A DNA stretch of 64,000 nucleotides from Leptolinea sp. HRD-7 (GCA_024363285.1 AP024710.1:868001-932000); one strand, 5' to 3'; positions 15,880 to 25,447 are shown, counted from the first letter of the stretch. Notes: generated by a model from the letters alone, not told the origin. A program made the numbers and translations.

Positions 15880-17556
15880 ATGAGTGACAATCAGGTAATC
15901 TTTTCCATGGTGCGCGTCGGCAAGATCGTGCAGCCGAACAACCGCCAGATATTGCGAGACATCTCCCTGGGCTTCTACTACGGCGCCAAGATCGGCGTGC
16001 TCGGCCTCAACGGCGCGGGAAAATCCACCCTGCTGCGCATCATCGCCGGCAAGGATGACCAGTACGTGGGCGACGTGGTCTTTTCCCCCGGATATTCCGT
16101 AGGCTTGCTTGAACAGGAGCCCCAGCTCGACCCGAATAAAACCGTTCAACAAATTGTGGAAGAAGCCGTCCAGCCGCTGGTGGACATGCTGAAAAAATTT
16201 GACGAGGTCAGCGAAAAATTCGGCGAACCCGATGCCGATTTTGACGCCCTGATCGCCGAACAGGGAAAACTGCAGGAAGAACTGGATAAACATGATGCCT
16301 GGAACCTTCAAAACCATCTCGACCTCGCCATGGACGCTCTGCGCTGCCCTCCGGGTGACACTCCCATAAAACTCCTCTCCGGCGGTGAACGCCGCCGCGT
16401 AGCCCTCACCCGCCTGCTGCTTACCGAGCCGGATATCCTGTTGCTCGATGAGCCCACCAACCATCTGGATACCGAATCGGTCGCCTGGCTGGAACGTCAC
16501 CTGCAGCAGTACAAAGGCACGGTGATCGCCGTCACCCACGACCGCTACTTCCTCGATAATGTGGCCGGCTGGATCCTCGAACTGGACCGCGGACATGGCA
16601 TTCCGTGGCAGGGTAATTACTCTTCATGGCTGGAACAGAAAGAAGAGCGCCTGCGTCAGGAAGCAAAGAGCGAATCAAAACGCATTCAAACCCTGGAACG
16701 CGAACTTGAATGGATCCGCATGTCACCCAAGGCGCGGCAATCCAAAGGCAAGGCGCGTTACACGGCGTATGAAAACCTGCTCAGCCAGGAGACCGAGAAA
16801 CACCGTGAAGAACTGGAAATCTACATTCCGCCGGGTCCTCGCCTGGGCGGCAAGGTGATCGAATTCAACAATGTCTCCAAATCTTATGGAGACAGATTAC
16901 TGATCGATAAACTTACGCTGAGTATTCCTCCCGGCGCTATTGTCGGCGTGATCGGCCCGAACGGTGCCGGTAAGACTACCTTCCTTCGCATGATCACCGG
17001 ACAGGAAAAACCTGATTCTGGAGAGATTATCATCGGTGAAACGGTTAAACTAACCTATGTCGATCAGAGCCATGAACTTCTGGATCCAGAAAAAACGGTG
17101 TGGGAAGAGATCACCGACGGAGAAGAGATCATCACCCTGGGCACCCTGAAGCGTAATTCACGCGCCTATGTGAGCGCCTTCAACTTTCAGGGAACGGAAC
17201 AACAGAAGAAGGTGGGGGTGCTTTCCGGTGGTGAACGCAACCGTCTGCACCTGGCGAAGATGCTGAAGAGCCAGGGTAACGTGCTGATGCTTGACGAGCC
17301 AACCAACGATCTGGACGTCAATACGCTCCGAGCGTTGGAAGAAGCCCTGGAAAACTATGCCGGCTGCGCCATCATCGTTTCGCATGACCGTTGGTTCCTC
17401 GACCGCATCGTCACCCACATACTGGCATTCGAAGGTGACAGCAACATCGTATGGTCTGTGGGCAACTGGTCTGACTACGAGGCTGACCTGCACAAACGTC
17501 TGGGAACGGATGCCGACCAGCCAAAGCGCATCAAATACCGGAGTTTAACCCGCTAA
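15880..17556 (+). CDS. ettA: energy-dependent translational throttle protein EttA (ABC-F ATPase)
   Basis: The 558-residue protein has two ABC ATPase domains and no membrane segment. Domain 1 has Walker A GLNGAGKST, signature LSGGERRRVAL and Walker B ILLLDEPTNHLD. Domain 2 has GPNGAGKTT, LSGGERNRLHLA and VLMLDEPTNDLD. The connecting P-site tRNA-interaction linker is helical and basic (RMSPKARQSKGKARYTAYENLL), and an arm-like insertion follows the first Walker A region (DKTVQ-like segment, about 85-140). This length and linker match EttA, which binds the ribosomal E site and gates entry into elongation according to ATP/ADP ratio. The gene has a strong terminator after it and is a single-gene unit. 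Confidence 0.93.
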   Translation: MSDNQVIFSMVRVGKIVQPNNRQILRDISLGFYYGAKIGVLGLNGAGKSTLLRIIAGKDDQYVGDVVFSPGYSVGLLEQEPQLDPNKTVQQIVEEAVQPLVDMLKKFDEVSEKFGEPDADFDALIAEQGKLQEELDKHDAWNLQNHLDLAMDALRCPPGDTPIKLLSGGERRRVALTRLLLTEPDILLLDEPTNHLDTESVAWLERHLQQYKGTVIAVTHDRYFLDNVAGWILELDRGHGIPWQGNYSSWLEQKEERLRQEAKSESKRIQTLERELEWIRMSPKARQSKGKARYTAYENLLSQETEKHREELEIYIPPGPRLGGKVIEFNNVSKSYGDRLLIDKLTLSIPPGAIVGVIGPNGAGKTTFLRMITGQEKPDSGEIIIGETVKLTYVDQSHELLDPEKTVWEEITDGEEIITLGTLKRNSRAYVSAFNFQGTEQQKKVGVLSGGERNRLHLAKMLKSQGNVLMLDEPTNDLDVNTLRALEEALENYAGCAIIVSHDRWFLDRIVTHILAFEGDSNIVWSVGNWSDYEADLHKRLGTDADQPKRIKYRSLTR

Positions 17557-17608
17557 TCTCCCGGCTGTTCGCAGAACGTAGCCTTATCGCATTCGTTTTA
17601 AAAATAGG

Positions 17609-17655
17609 AAAATCCCTGATCCCGGGTGAAGATTTCATCCAGAATCAGGGATTTT
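17609..17655. terminator. rho-independent terminator (both strands)
   Basis: A 12-bp stem AAAATCCCTGAT / ATCAGGGATTTT lies between ettA and the convergent thiolase gene. The stem ends in a T run on the plus strand and, by symmetry, on the minus strand. Confidence 0.85.
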
Positions 17656-17674
17656 GTGTAATATTCTTAAATAA

Positions 17675-18832
17675 TTAAAGGCGTTCCAATACGTGTGCAG
17701 CCGCGGTTGACCCGGGTCCGCCCAGACACTGGATCAACGCCCGGCGGGCGTCTTTTACCTGATTGGCGCCGGCCTGTCCGCGCAGCTGCAGCGTGGCTTC
17801 CACCGCCTGGTACACGCCCACAGCGGCGATCGGGTTTCCGCGCGCCTTGCACCCGCCCATGGTCAACACGGGCAGTTTGCCGCTGATCGTTAGATCGCCG
17901 CTTTGTGCCAGCTTCCAGCCTTCACCGCGTTTCGCGAAGCCGGCGGCTTCCAGCGAGAGCAGCGCGTATATACTGAACGCGTCGCACACTTCGAACAGGT
18001 CCACGTCAGCAGGTAAAATGCCAGCCTGGCGGCAGGCGCGCTCCACCGAGAGGCGGGCGGCGTCAAACGCCAGCGGATCGGGCCGGTCGTGCAACGCGAG
18101 GGTATCGATCACCACACTGGAGCCGCTCACCCGCACCAGCGGATGGTCCAGCCCGGAAGGGGCTTTGTCGCGCGCGGTCAACAACACCGCCGCGGCGCCA
18201 TCGGCATACGGCCCCATGTCAAACAGGTTCAACGGATCGCTGATGACCTCGGCGCCCGCGTACAATTCTTTCCTGATCGCTTTCCGGAAAAAGGCATTCG
18301 GGTTGTTCGCTCCGTTGGCATGGGCAACCAACGCGAATTCTCCGAACGCTTCGCGCGGCGGATTGAACTCATGCAGATAGCGCTGCATGAGCAGCGCGGC
18401 CTGCGCTGGGGCCGTCAACCCGGTCATGGCTTCGTAATCATAATCGGTGGAAAGCGCCGCGGCAGCTTCCACCTCCGGCCCCACCATATCGGTGACTTTT
18501 TCCACGCCCACCACCAGGGCGGTATCCACAAAGCCGGAAGCCACGGCGTTGAAGCCCACCCGCAGGGCAGCCCCGCCCGACGCGCCGGCTGCTTCCACCG
18601 TGAAGGCTTCGATGCCGGTTAGACCGGCGTTATCGGCCAGCAACGCGCCCAGGTTTTCCTGATGCGAAAGCGTGGGTCCAAGGAAGTTTCCAATATACAG
18701 CGCCTGCGGCTTCACTCCGCCGGCGTCTTTGATGGCCGCCAGCATGGCTTTCGCGGCCAGGCTTCGCAGGCTGATATCCCAGTGTTCACCGACGGGCGTC
18801 TGCCCGATGCCGGCAATGACGACGTCTCTCAT
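17675..18832 (-). CDS. thiolase-fold protein with substituted catalytic residues
   Basis: The protein has about 385 residues and the fold of archaeal/SCP2-type thiolases: YIGNFLGPT, VEAAGASGGAALRVGF, LNLFDMGPYADGAAAVLL, EVCDAFSIYALLSLE and MGGCKARGNPIAAVGVYQA. Three catalytic positions differ from the family. The acylated Cys of the ACASG motif is Gly (about residue 83, codon GGC), His of the VHDAF motif is Cys (about 282), and His of the GHP loop is Asn (about 332). The late Cys of the C-x-G motif is present (QCLGGPG). It lies 9 bp after the HMG-CoA synthase gene on the same strand, the position where archaea place acetoacetyl-CoA thiolase. Normal Claisen chemistry is unlikely; it may be a structural partner or have another reaction. 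Confidence 0.75.
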   Translation of the reverse strand: MRDVVIAGIGQTPVGEHWDISLRSLAAKAMLAAIKDAGGVKPQALYIGNFLGPTLSHQENLGALLADNAGLTGIEAFTVEAAGASGGAALRVGFNAVASGFVDTALVVGVEKVTDMVGPEVEAAAALSTDYDYEAMTGLTAPAQAALLMQRYLHEFNPPREAFGEFALVAHANGANNPNAFFRKAIRKELYAGAEVISDPLNLFDMGPYADGAAAVLLTARDKAPSGLDHPLVRVSGSSVVIDTLALHDRPDPLAFDAARLSVERACRQAGILPADVDLFEVCDAFSIYALLSLEAAGFAKRGEGWKLAQSGDLTISGKLPVLTMGGCKARGNPIAAVGVYQAVEATLQLRGQAGANQVKDARRALIQCLGGPGSTAAAHVLERL

Positions 18833-18841
18833 GCGCGGCTC

Positions 18842-19921
18842 CTATTTCATCGCCAGTTTGCCGCGGTAGCGGACGTAGGTACCGTAGTCGATGGGCGTGC
18901 GGCGGGCAATGTAATCCTGTGTTGATGGTGCCAGCTTCTGACGCTCGGTGATCTTTTCGGTCACGCGTATGTCAAACGCGTCTGACCCCGCGCCGGAACC
19001 GAATGACACTACGAGGATTCGGTCACCAGGTTTGGCGATATCGAGTACGGCGCTCAACCCGATGAGGGCGGCACCCGCGTAGGTATTGCCGATCATAGGT
19101 GAAAGCAGTCCGGCGGTGATCTGCTCGGGTTTAAAACCCAAAAGGCTTGCCGCGCGCTGAGGGAACTTGGCATTTGGCTGGTGGAAAACGGCAAAGGCAA
19201 AGTCTTCCGGTTTCGCATCGGCCATTTTCAGCATCGATTTCGCCGCCGAAGTGATGTGTGTGAAGTACGCCGGCTCTCCGGTAAAACGTTGACCGTGTTC
19301 GGGGTATTTCTGTTCTGCCCGGCGGAAAAAGTCTGGTGTATCAGAGACGTAGGAAAACGCGGCGGTTACTTCAGCCAGGGCTTCTTCGGCCGGGCCGAGG
19401 ATGTAAGCCGCGCCGCCCGCCGCCGCGGTATATTCCAGCGCGTCACCCGGGCGGCCCTGGGCGGTATCCATACCGATGGCCAGGGCGTATTTCGCCATTT
19501 TAGAACCCACGAGTCCCATGGCGGCGGTGAAGGCTTCGGTACCGGCTTTGCAGGCGAATTCCCAGTCAGCCGCCGAGACGGCCGGCGTGGCGCCAATGGC
19601 TTCCGCCACCACAGTGCCGGTCGGTTTGACGGCATACGGGTGCGATTCTGAGCCAACCCACACAGCGCGCAATTCTTCCGCGTCTATCCCGGCGCGGGCT
19701 AAAGCATTACGCGAGGCTTCAACAGACATGGTGATCACGTCTTCGTCCAGCCCGGGAACAGATTTTTCCTTGACGGGTCCGCCGCCAGCCGCACCCGTCC
19801 ACACGCGGGATATTTCAGATCCGGCGATGCGGTAACGCGGTACGTATGCTCCGTACCCGATGATGCCCACCGGGCGTGAGGGTTTGAGTAAGCCATTCTT
19901 GTGTTCGTGTTCTTCGGTCAT
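18842..19921 (-). CDS. hydroxymethylglutaryl-CoA synthase, archaeal type
   Basis: The 359-residue enzyme condenses acetyl-CoA with acetoacetyl-CoA to give HMG-CoA in the mevalonate pathway. The catalytic Glu lies in [14 protein letters not shown], the nucleophilic Cys in [11 protein letters not shown] and the His in [12 protein letters not shown]. Overall length and the opening [15 protein letters not shown] match the archaeal branch, not the longer eukaryotic or Gram-positive ones. In archaea this enzyme forms a channelling complex with a thiolase and a DUF35 protein. Here a thiolase-fold protein follows directly, but no DUF35 gene is in the window. Confidence 0.93.
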   Translation of the reverse strand: MTEEHEHKNGLLKPSRPVGIIGYGAYVPRYRIAGSEISRVWTGAAGGGPVKEKSVPGLDEDVITMSVEASRNALARAGIDAEELRAVWVGSESHPYAVKPTGTVVAEAIGATPAVSAADWEFACKAGTEAFTAAMGLVGSKMAKYALAIGMDTAQGRPGDALEYTAAAGGAAYILGPAEEALAEVTAAFSYVSDTPDFFRRAEQKYPEHGQRFTGEPAYFTHITSAAKSMLKMADAKPEDFAFAVFHQPNAKFPQRAASLLGFKPEQITAGLLSPMIGNTYAGAALIGLSAVLDIAKPGDRILVVSFGSGAGSDAFDIRVTEKITERQKLAPSTQDYIARRTPIDYGTYVRYRGKLAMK

Positions 19922-19991
19922 TGTGTCTCCGGATGATTGTGTTTCCGCTCTACGTGAGTTTTGCTCGATTAGGATAGTTCAAATTTATTCG

Positions 19992-20097
19992 GTGCGAGAT
20001 GCTCACTGGCACTGCGCGCCAGCGCAAGTGTCGCTATCGCTCAGCATGACGAGTAAAGGCCTTTTTGTCATCCTGACCGAAGGGAAGGATCTCGCAC
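19992..20097. repeat. palindromic repeat between mevalonate genes
   Basis: The arms GTGCGAGAT and ATCTCGCAC close an imperfect 106-bp palindrome that also contains CAGCATGACGAG and TTGTCATCCTGACC. It sits between the HMG-CoA reductase and synthase genes and resembles widespread GTCATCCTGA..GGATCTC repeats of other bacteria. Confidence 0.6.
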
Positions 20098-20143
20098 TGC
20101 CTTCGGGATTCTCAATTCAACGGCATCTACCCATACTGTAGCA

Positions 20144-21424
20144 TTACCGCTTCATTTCTTTTAATATCGCCTCCGCCCGATCGATGCGCACATTTTTCTC
20201 CTGAACCAGCCGGTCAGCCACGGCATCAATCATACCGCCTTCCGCCCCGGCCGCGGCAGCCACCTGCCGGGCATGTAACGTCATATGTCCGCGCTGAATA
20301 CCTTCCGTGGCCAGCGCCCGCAGGGCGGCCATGTTCTGCGCCAGACCTACCGAAACGATCACTTCAGCCAATTCGCCGGCTGTCTTGCAGGCCAATAACT
20401 TTAATGCTGCCTTTGCCCCGGGGTGCACACGGGTAGCCCCGCCCACAATTCCCACAGCCATCGGCATTTCCAGCGTACCCACCAGGTCGCCATCGGTATT
20501 GCGCGCCCAGGTTGACAGGCTGGTGTATTTACCGCTTCGCGCGGCATAGGCATGCGCTCCCGCTTCCACGGCGCGCCAGTCATTGCCAGTGGCCATCACC
20601 ACCGCGTCTACGCCGTTCATGATTCCTTTGTTGTGGGTCGCCGCGCGGTACGGATCTGCCGCAGCAAACGCCCAGGCTTCAATGATGCCGTCACGCACCT
20701 GCTCGCCGCTGTACTCTTCGAATGCCAGTTCGCTGACCGGTATCGTACACCGCGCGCGGGCCAACCGGCGGTCTGCCAGATTGGAAAGGATTTTCAGATG
20801 AACCCGGCCGCCTGTCAACTCTTCCACGCGGGGGGCAAGCCGTTCACACGCCGTATTGACGGCATTCGCGCCCATGGCGTCACGCACATCAATGATGATG
20901 TGCAGTACCAGGAAGGGGCCAATCGGGCTGTCTTCGATAAGGCGCACATCAAGCTCACGCGGGCCGCCGCCGAGTTCTGCCAGAACCGGATCAATCTTCG
21001 CGGCTTCCGCCAGCAGTTCAGAGCCGTGGTCGATCAATATCTGCCGCGCTTTGGCCGGATCCTTTGTGTCGAGGATCTGCATTTGCCCGATCATGCAGGG
21101 CTTATCGGCTGAAGCGGTAAATCCGCCGCCAGCCCGGGCAAGCCGAGCCATAAAAGACGCCCCGGCGATAACCGAAGGTTCTTCGATCACCATCGGTACC
21201 CACACTTTGCGGCCGTTGACCACAAAATGCTGCGCGATACCTATCGGCAGGCCGTACACACCGATGGCGTTTTCCACCATCTTATCGGCAGAGGCGGCTG
21301 TTAAACCGGTCAGGCCGGTGAGCGCGTCCATCTCACCTTCCGTGAGTTCGGTCTGCTTACGCAGGTATTCGCTGCGCTCCTGCAGGGTCAATTCGTAGAA
21401 GCGGATCTTATCAAGGCTGACCAT
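20144..21424 (-). CDS. hydroxymethylglutaryl-CoA reductase, class II (degradative type)
   Basis: The 426-residue enzyme interconverts HMG-CoA and mevalonate. The class II catalytic residues are visible: Glu in KMVENAIGVYGLPIGIA, Lys in THNKGIMNG, Asp in ATGNDWRAVEA and the late His in RGHMTLHARQ. Class II enzymes are often called degradative, but many bacteria use them biosynthetically. With HMG-CoA synthase next to it, synthesis of mevalonate is more likely here. Start choice: ATG at 21424 with AGGT upstream gives the conserved MVSLDKIRFYELT; a TTG at 21442 would add six residues. Cofactor preference (NADH or NADPH) cannot be read confidently. Confidence 0.92.
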   Translation of the reverse strand: MVSLDKIRFYELTLQERSEYLRKQTELTEGEMDALTGLTGLTAASADKMVENAIGVYGLPIGIAQHFVVNGRKVWVPMVIEEPSVIAGASFMARLARAGGGFTASADKPCMIGQMQILDTKDPAKARQILIDHGSELLAEAAKIDPVLAELGGGPRELDVRLIEDSPIGPFLVLHIIIDVRDAMGANAVNTACERLAPRVEELTGGRVHLKILSNLADRRLARARCTIPVSELAFEEYSGEQVRDGIIEAWAFAAADPYRAATHNKGIMNGVDAVVMATGNDWRAVEAGAHAYAARSGKYTSLSTWARNTDGDLVGTLEMPMAVGIVGGATRVHPGAKAALKLLACKTAGELAEVIVSVGLAQNMAALRALATEGIQRGHMTLHARQVAAAAGAEGGMIDAVADRLVQEKNVRIDRAEAILKEMKR

Positions 21425-21600
21425 ATACTTACCTGTCCTCAAGCTTAACGGCCTCCAGCACTCAAAAGCTATCAGTTTTATTGTACTGAATGCCGGCGCT
21501 TAAGGAAACCGTAGGTTTTAAATATTTTTCCCCGGTCTGTATAACGCTGTTGATTTCACTCATACTTTCCAGTAGGCTGAAAACAGGAGACTGTAGAAAT

Positions 21601-21960
21601 ATGGACACAGGAAAAGAACCATCGACCATTAAGATGATAAATCTGGGCTTAGCCTTTCTCCTTGAACTGGTGATGCTGGTGATATTCGGGTATGTGGGTG
21701 TGTCAGCAGGACAAACCATACCGGTCAAAATATTTCTGGCAGTCGCCTTTCCGGCGGTCATCGCGATCGTATGGGGAATTTTCCTCGCGCCGGCATCTAA
21801 AACCCGGCTGCGTGACCCATGGTTAACCCTTGTTAAAGTGTTCTTATTCCTGCTGGCGGCCGTTTGTCTGTTCCTGACAGGTTTGCAAGGTGAGGCGATT
21901 GTCTTCGCGATTATTGCCCTCTTGAACCTGATTTTGTTGTATATATATAGAAGAAGTTAA
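21601..21960 (+). CDS. small membrane protein, DUF2568 (YrdB-like)
   Basis: The 119-residue protein has four hydrophobic segments. The family pattern is INLGLAFLLELVML at the start, then VWGIFLAPASKTRLRDPW in the middle, and a final aliphatic helix ending YIYRRS. Function is unknown. Start choice: ATG at 21601 fits the family, and the 37 extra residues of the longer frame from 21490 have no similarity. It lies 26 bp before the acetyltransferase gene. Confidence 0.7.
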   Translation: MDTGKEPSTIKMINLGLAFLLELVMLVIFGYVGVSAGQTIPVKIFLAVAFPAVIAIVWGIFLAPASKTRLRDPWLTLVKVFLFLLAAVCLFLTGLQGEAIVFAIIALLNLILLYIYRRS

Positions 21961-21986
21961 TCACGGTCAGTTCGATCGGGGGCAGC

Positions 21987-22496
21987 ATGGTCATTCTTGA
22001 AACAGAACGGCTTCAGTTGCGCTACATGAAACAGGAAGACATTCCCTTTCTGGTTACCCTGTGGACAGACCCGGAGGTCACCCGTTTTTTGGGAGGGCCT
22101 CGAGATGTTGCCAGCCTCAGGGAAGAGCTGATCAAAATTGCCGATAATCCACTGGAACAAACATTTGTACTCTGGCCGCTGGAAGAAAAATCAAGCGGAG
22201 AACTGGTGGGCCACTGCGGTGTGATTGACAAGGAAGTGGATAATCTGACCGAATATGAGCTAACCTACGTTCTGGCAAAAAAAGCCTGGGGTAAGGGATA
22301 CGCCACCGAGATTGGCCGCGCTTTATTGAATTACGCGTATCAATACCGGAATGTCAACCGGCTTATCGCGCTGGTTGATCCCGGTAATATCGCTGCTGAA
22401 AAAGTAGCCCTGAAATTGGGTATGCACCTCGAAAAGGAAGTCACCCGGCCGGGGGGAAGTATCCGCCGGGTGTATGCGGTTTTCCTTCCACATTAG
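21987..22496 (+). CDS. GNAT acetyltransferase, RimJ/RimL-like
   Basis: The 169-residue protein opens MVILETERLQLRYMKQEDIPFL, the classic start of RimJ/RimL-type GNAT enzymes. The acetyl-CoA loop is KKAWGKGYATEIGRALLNYA, followed by NRLIALVDPGNIAAEKVALKLGM. It transfers acetyl from acetyl-CoA to an amine, for example a protein N terminus or a small molecule. The acceptor is unknown. Confidence 0.85.
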   Translation: MVILETERLQLRYMKQEDIPFLVTLWTDPEVTRFLGGPRDVASLREELIKIADNPLEQTFVLWPLEEKSSGELVGHCGVIDKEVDNLTEYELTYVLAKKAWGKGYATEIGRALLNYAYQYRNVNRLIALVDPGNIAAEKVALKLGMHLEKEVTRPGGSIRRVYAVFLPH

Positions 22497-22610
22497 AATT
22501 GTTCGCTGAACCTATCTGTGTTTTTGTATAACCATAATTGAATTAATAAATTAGAGTATTAATATCTAATTTAAAAAGATTTGCTTTTTTTCAATCCTGG
22601 AGGGGTACTC

Positions 22611-23276
22611 ATGAAAGAAATAAAGATTTCAGCATATGCCGGTTTGGCCTATGTTCTTTTTTGGATCATCGGATTAATACTCGAACCCGGTTCTCCAGGT
22701 TTATCTTCATCTGTTGAAGATATTACAGCATATTATCAGTCGCACAACATTATTCATATTATCCAGGCATTTTTAATTGATGGCGCAGCGGCCATTGCCA
22801 TTATGTTCTTCATTTCCGGCCTGGCGAGATTTTTCCACTTTCATCAAAATAATAACAAAACCATTCTGGTTTCGATGTTTGGTGTCGGCTTAATTGTGGC
22901 ATCTGTATCAATGGTACAGGGAGCATTTCAACAGGTACTTACCGGGACGGTGTTAGCAAGCAGCAATGTATCACCTCTTATTATCTTAAGTATCATTTCA
23001 TACCTGGACACATCCAAATTGACAGCGCTTGCCATGATGGTTTTTCTTGCATCCAATCAAATGTTCACGACCAATTCTTTTCATCCCTGGATACGGTGGA
23101 CTGGTTTATTTCTAACCATAGTAATACTGGCTGGCGGATTCAGCTATCTGGTGAATAATTCCATCTTAACGTTGGCATTGTATATTTCGTTGCCGGTATT
23201 GTTGGTATGGGTATCTGCCGTAAGTTTGGGGTTACTCCGCGACCCGGTCCTAAACCGCCAGACAGAAACAGAATAA
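22611..23276 (+). CDS. six-segment membrane protein, DUF4386-like, function unknown
   Basis: The 221-residue protein has six hydrophobic stretches. An extracytoplasmic loop after the first reads EPGSPGLSSSVEDITAYYQSHN, a pattern seen in DUF4386-type proteins. Start choice: ATG at 22611 has GGAGGGG eight bases upstream. The base composition is a little more AT-rich than neighbouring enzymes. No operon partner is evident: 85 bp precede it from the GNAT stop to the first in-frame start, and msrA follows after 74 bp. Confidence 0.55.
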   Translation: MKEIKISAYAGLAYVLFWIIGLILEPGSPGLSSSVEDITAYYQSHNIIHIIQAFLIDGAAAIAIMFFISGLARFFHFHQNNNKTILVSMFGVGLIVASVSMVQGAFQQVLTGTVLASSNVSPLIILSIISYLDTSKLTALAMMVFLASNQMFTTNSFHPWIRWTGLFLTIVILAGGFSYLVNNSILTLALYISLPVLLVWVSAVSLGLLRDPVLNRQTETE

Positions 23277-23350
23277 TACGTCAATTAGAATAAAGGTAAG
23301 AGTTTTTAATAAAAAATATCCTTAATACGAACGGGAAAGCGAGAAATATT

Positions 23351-23896
23351 ATGACCCAACAAGACTCTCAAACCGCCACGCTGGCCGGCGGATGTTTCTG
23401 GTGCCTGGAAGCCGTTTTTGATAACCTTCAGGGGGTGACGGATGTCGTCTCCGGTTACACCGGTGGAACAACCGTAAACCCCACCTACAGGCAGGTATGC
23501 GCCGGCACGACCGGGCACGCCGAAGTGGTTCAAATCCAATTTGATCCGGATGTGATCACGTATAAAGACCTGTTGGAAGTCTTCTTTTCCATCCATGATC
23601 CAACAACCCTGAACCGGCAGGGGGCTGATGTAGGCGAACAGTATCGTTCCGCCATCTTCTATCACAGCCCGGAACAAAAACAGGTCGCCGAACAGGTGAT
23701 CCGGGAATTATCGGAAGAAAAAATCTGGAAAGATCCAATTGTCACCGAAGTAACGCCCATTACCACCTTCTACCCGGCAGAAGATTACCACCAGGAGTAT
23801 TTTGCCAATAATCCCGAACAGGGATACTGCCAGATGGTTGTCAGCCCCAAGGTGGCCAAGTTTCGCAAGAAATTTGCCGCCCGACTGAAGAGCTGA
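23351..23896 (+). CDS. msrA: peptide methionine (S)-S-oxide reductase MsrA
   Basis: The 181-residue enzyme has the catalytic GCFWCLEAVF near residues 14-23, and the conserved VSGYTGG, GHAEVVQI, FFSIHDPTTLNRQGADVGEQYRS and EDYHQEYF segments. It reduces methionine-S-sulfoxide in proteins, using thioredoxin-type reductant. A resolving Cys candidate lies in EQGYCQM near the C terminus. The gene is complete, single-domain (no MsrB fusion) and convergent with the FAD protein, 2 bp apart. Confidence 0.96.
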   Translation: MTQQDSQTATLAGGCFWCLEAVFDNLQGVTDVVSGYTGGTTVNPTYRQVCAGTTGHAEVVQIQFDPDVITYKDLLEVFFSIHDPTTLNRQGADVGEQYRSAIFYHSPEQKQVAEQVIRELSEEKIWKDPIVTEVTPITTFYPAEDYHQEYFANNPEQGYCQMVVSPKVAKFRKKFAARLKS

Positions 23897-23898
23897 CT

Positions 23899-25332
23899 CT
23901 ACCAGTTACCGGTAAGAATTCGCCCCATACAAACGCCATTCATGCTGGCCTGCATCAATCCGCGGGTCAAGCCGGCGCCGTCACCCAGCACGTGCAGATT
24001 GTGGATGTTGGTCTGAAAGTGTTTATCCACCACAATACGGTTGGAATAGAACTTGACCTCCACTCCGTAGACCAGGGTATTGTCACCGGATAGGCCGGGC
24101 ATGATCTTATCCAGCCCTTCGATCATTTCGATAATATCCACCATGATGCGGTAAGGCAGCACCAGGCTCAGGTCACCGGGCACGGCATCTTTAAGTGTGG
24201 GGCGGATGATATTTTTGGCCAGGCGTTCCATGGTGGTTCGGCGGCCGCGTTTCAGGTCACCATACCGCTGGACCATCACTTTATTTCCTGAAAGCATGTT
24301 GCCCATTTCAGCGATATACCGCCCGTATTCGATGGGTGTTTTAAACGGTTGGGTGAAATTTTTCGAGACAAGCAGCGCGAAGTTGGTGTTGCCGGTCTTA
24401 TAGGCTTCATCTTTATAGCTGTGACCGTTGACCGTAGCCAGGGTTTCGCCGTATTTCTCTTCAGCCACCTCACCGCGTGGATTCCAGCAAAAGGTACGTA
24501 CCTTGTCTTCAAATGTGGGGGTGTAGTACACCAGCTTGGCTTCGTACAGGGAGTTGTCAATTTGCGCGGTGATGGCGGCATCCGTTTCAATGCGGCAGCC
24601 GATATCCACCGGCCCTACCTTCGAATGGATGCCGTACTTTCGGCAGATGCCGTTCAACCATTCGCTACCTTCACGGCCGATACCCACCACCACATGTTCG
24701 GCGGTGAATACCCGCCCATCCGTAATGACTACTCCCTTAACCTTCTTTTCGCCGTCCGGCTGCTCTTCGATGATGAAATCGGTCACCGGTGAGTCGAACA
24801 ACATGTCGATCTTGCGCTTTTCCAGTTCCTTCTGGATGCGGGAGTAAATATCGTAGGCTTTTTCGGTTCCCATGTGGCGCACGCCAGAATCGATCAGTTT
24901 CATGTGGGCCTGTGCCGCGCTGCGCCGTATGGCTTCCACAGTGGGGGTGTTTTCAGTGCCGTAAATGGTGGGATCTGCCCCGAAACCGACGTACAGGGCA
25001 TCGGTGTAGTGCAATATCTTTCGGAATTTTTCGGTGCCGATGTACTGGGCCAGGTCTCCGCCGATTTCGCCGTCTTCATTGATAGAGAGTTTGCCGTCAC
25101 TGAAGCTGCCACCGCCTGAAAAACCGGTGGTAATGTTACACGGCTGGCAGTTGACGCAGATGCCGGTCTTACGTTTTGGGCATTTGCGTTTTTCAATGGA
25201 ATGCCCCTTCTCGATCAGCAACACCCGGAGGTCAGGATTATTCTCACGGATCTCATAGGCGGTGAAAATACCGCCGGGTCCCGCGCCAACGATGATCACA
25301 TCATAAGAATTGTCTGTCATAAGTTTGCTCAT
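23899..25332 (-). CDS. FAD-dependent dehydrogenase, COG2509 type
   Basis: The 477-residue flavoprotein starts with a Rossmann FAD site (YDVIIVGAGPGGIFTAYEI) and ends with the second FAD contact (NLHVLGDGAGLTRGLMQASMNG). Between them is a cysteine-rich stretch near residues 51-66 (KCPKRKTGICVNCQPC) leading into GFSGGGSFSDGKL, characteristic of COG2509. Cys spacing suggests a metal or Fe-S site, but this is inference. The reaction is unknown. GGAGGG lies directly before the first ATG and 12 bases before a second in-frame ATG (25320), so the start is uncertain by four residues. Confidence 0.8.
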   Translation of the reverse strand: MSKLMTDNSYDVIIVGAGPGGIFTAYEIRENNPDLRVLLIEKGHSIEKRKCPKRKTGICVNCQPCNITTGFSGGGSFSDGKLSINEDGEIGGDLAQYIGTEKFRKILHYTDALYVGFGADPTIYGTENTPTVEAIRRSAAQAHMKLIDSGVRHMGTEKAYDIYSRIQKELEKRKIDMLFDSPVTDFIIEEQPDGEKKVKGVVITDGRVFTAEHVVVGIGREGSEWLNGICRKYGIHSKVGPVDIGCRIETDAAITAQIDNSLYEAKLVYYTPTFEDKVRTFCWNPRGEVAEEKYGETLATVNGHSYKDEAYKTGNTNFALLVSKNFTQPFKTPIEYGRYIAEMGNMLSGNKVMVQRYGDLKRGRRTTMERLAKNIIRPTLKDAVPGDLSLVLPYRIMVDIIEMIEGLDKIMPGLSGDNTLVYGVEVKFYSNRIVVDKHFQTNIHNLHVLGDGAGLTRGLMQASMNGVCMGRILTGNW

Positions 25333-25414
25333 CCCTCCGGAATCAAATGCGGACGCATTTTATCATCTTCATAGTAATGCAGCAGCCGGCAGATTTCCAC
25401 TACAAAGTGAAAAC

Positions 25415-25447
25415 AGACCTTTAGGGTTTCAAAAAACCTAAAGGTCT
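25415..25447. repeat. short palindrome AGACCTTTAGGGTTT type
   Basis: AGACCTTTAGG and CCTAAAGGTCT pair around a short A/T loop. A close relative lies at 63058-63090 after the ilvE-like gene. It could act as a terminator or processing hairpin. The segment up to 25660 also contains a CTGAGCTTGCCGAAGCC short repeat. Confidence 0.55.

Noticed and set aside
15859..16596. 245-residue minus-strand frame
   Set aside because: It is antisense to the first ATPase domain of ettA with no motif of its own.
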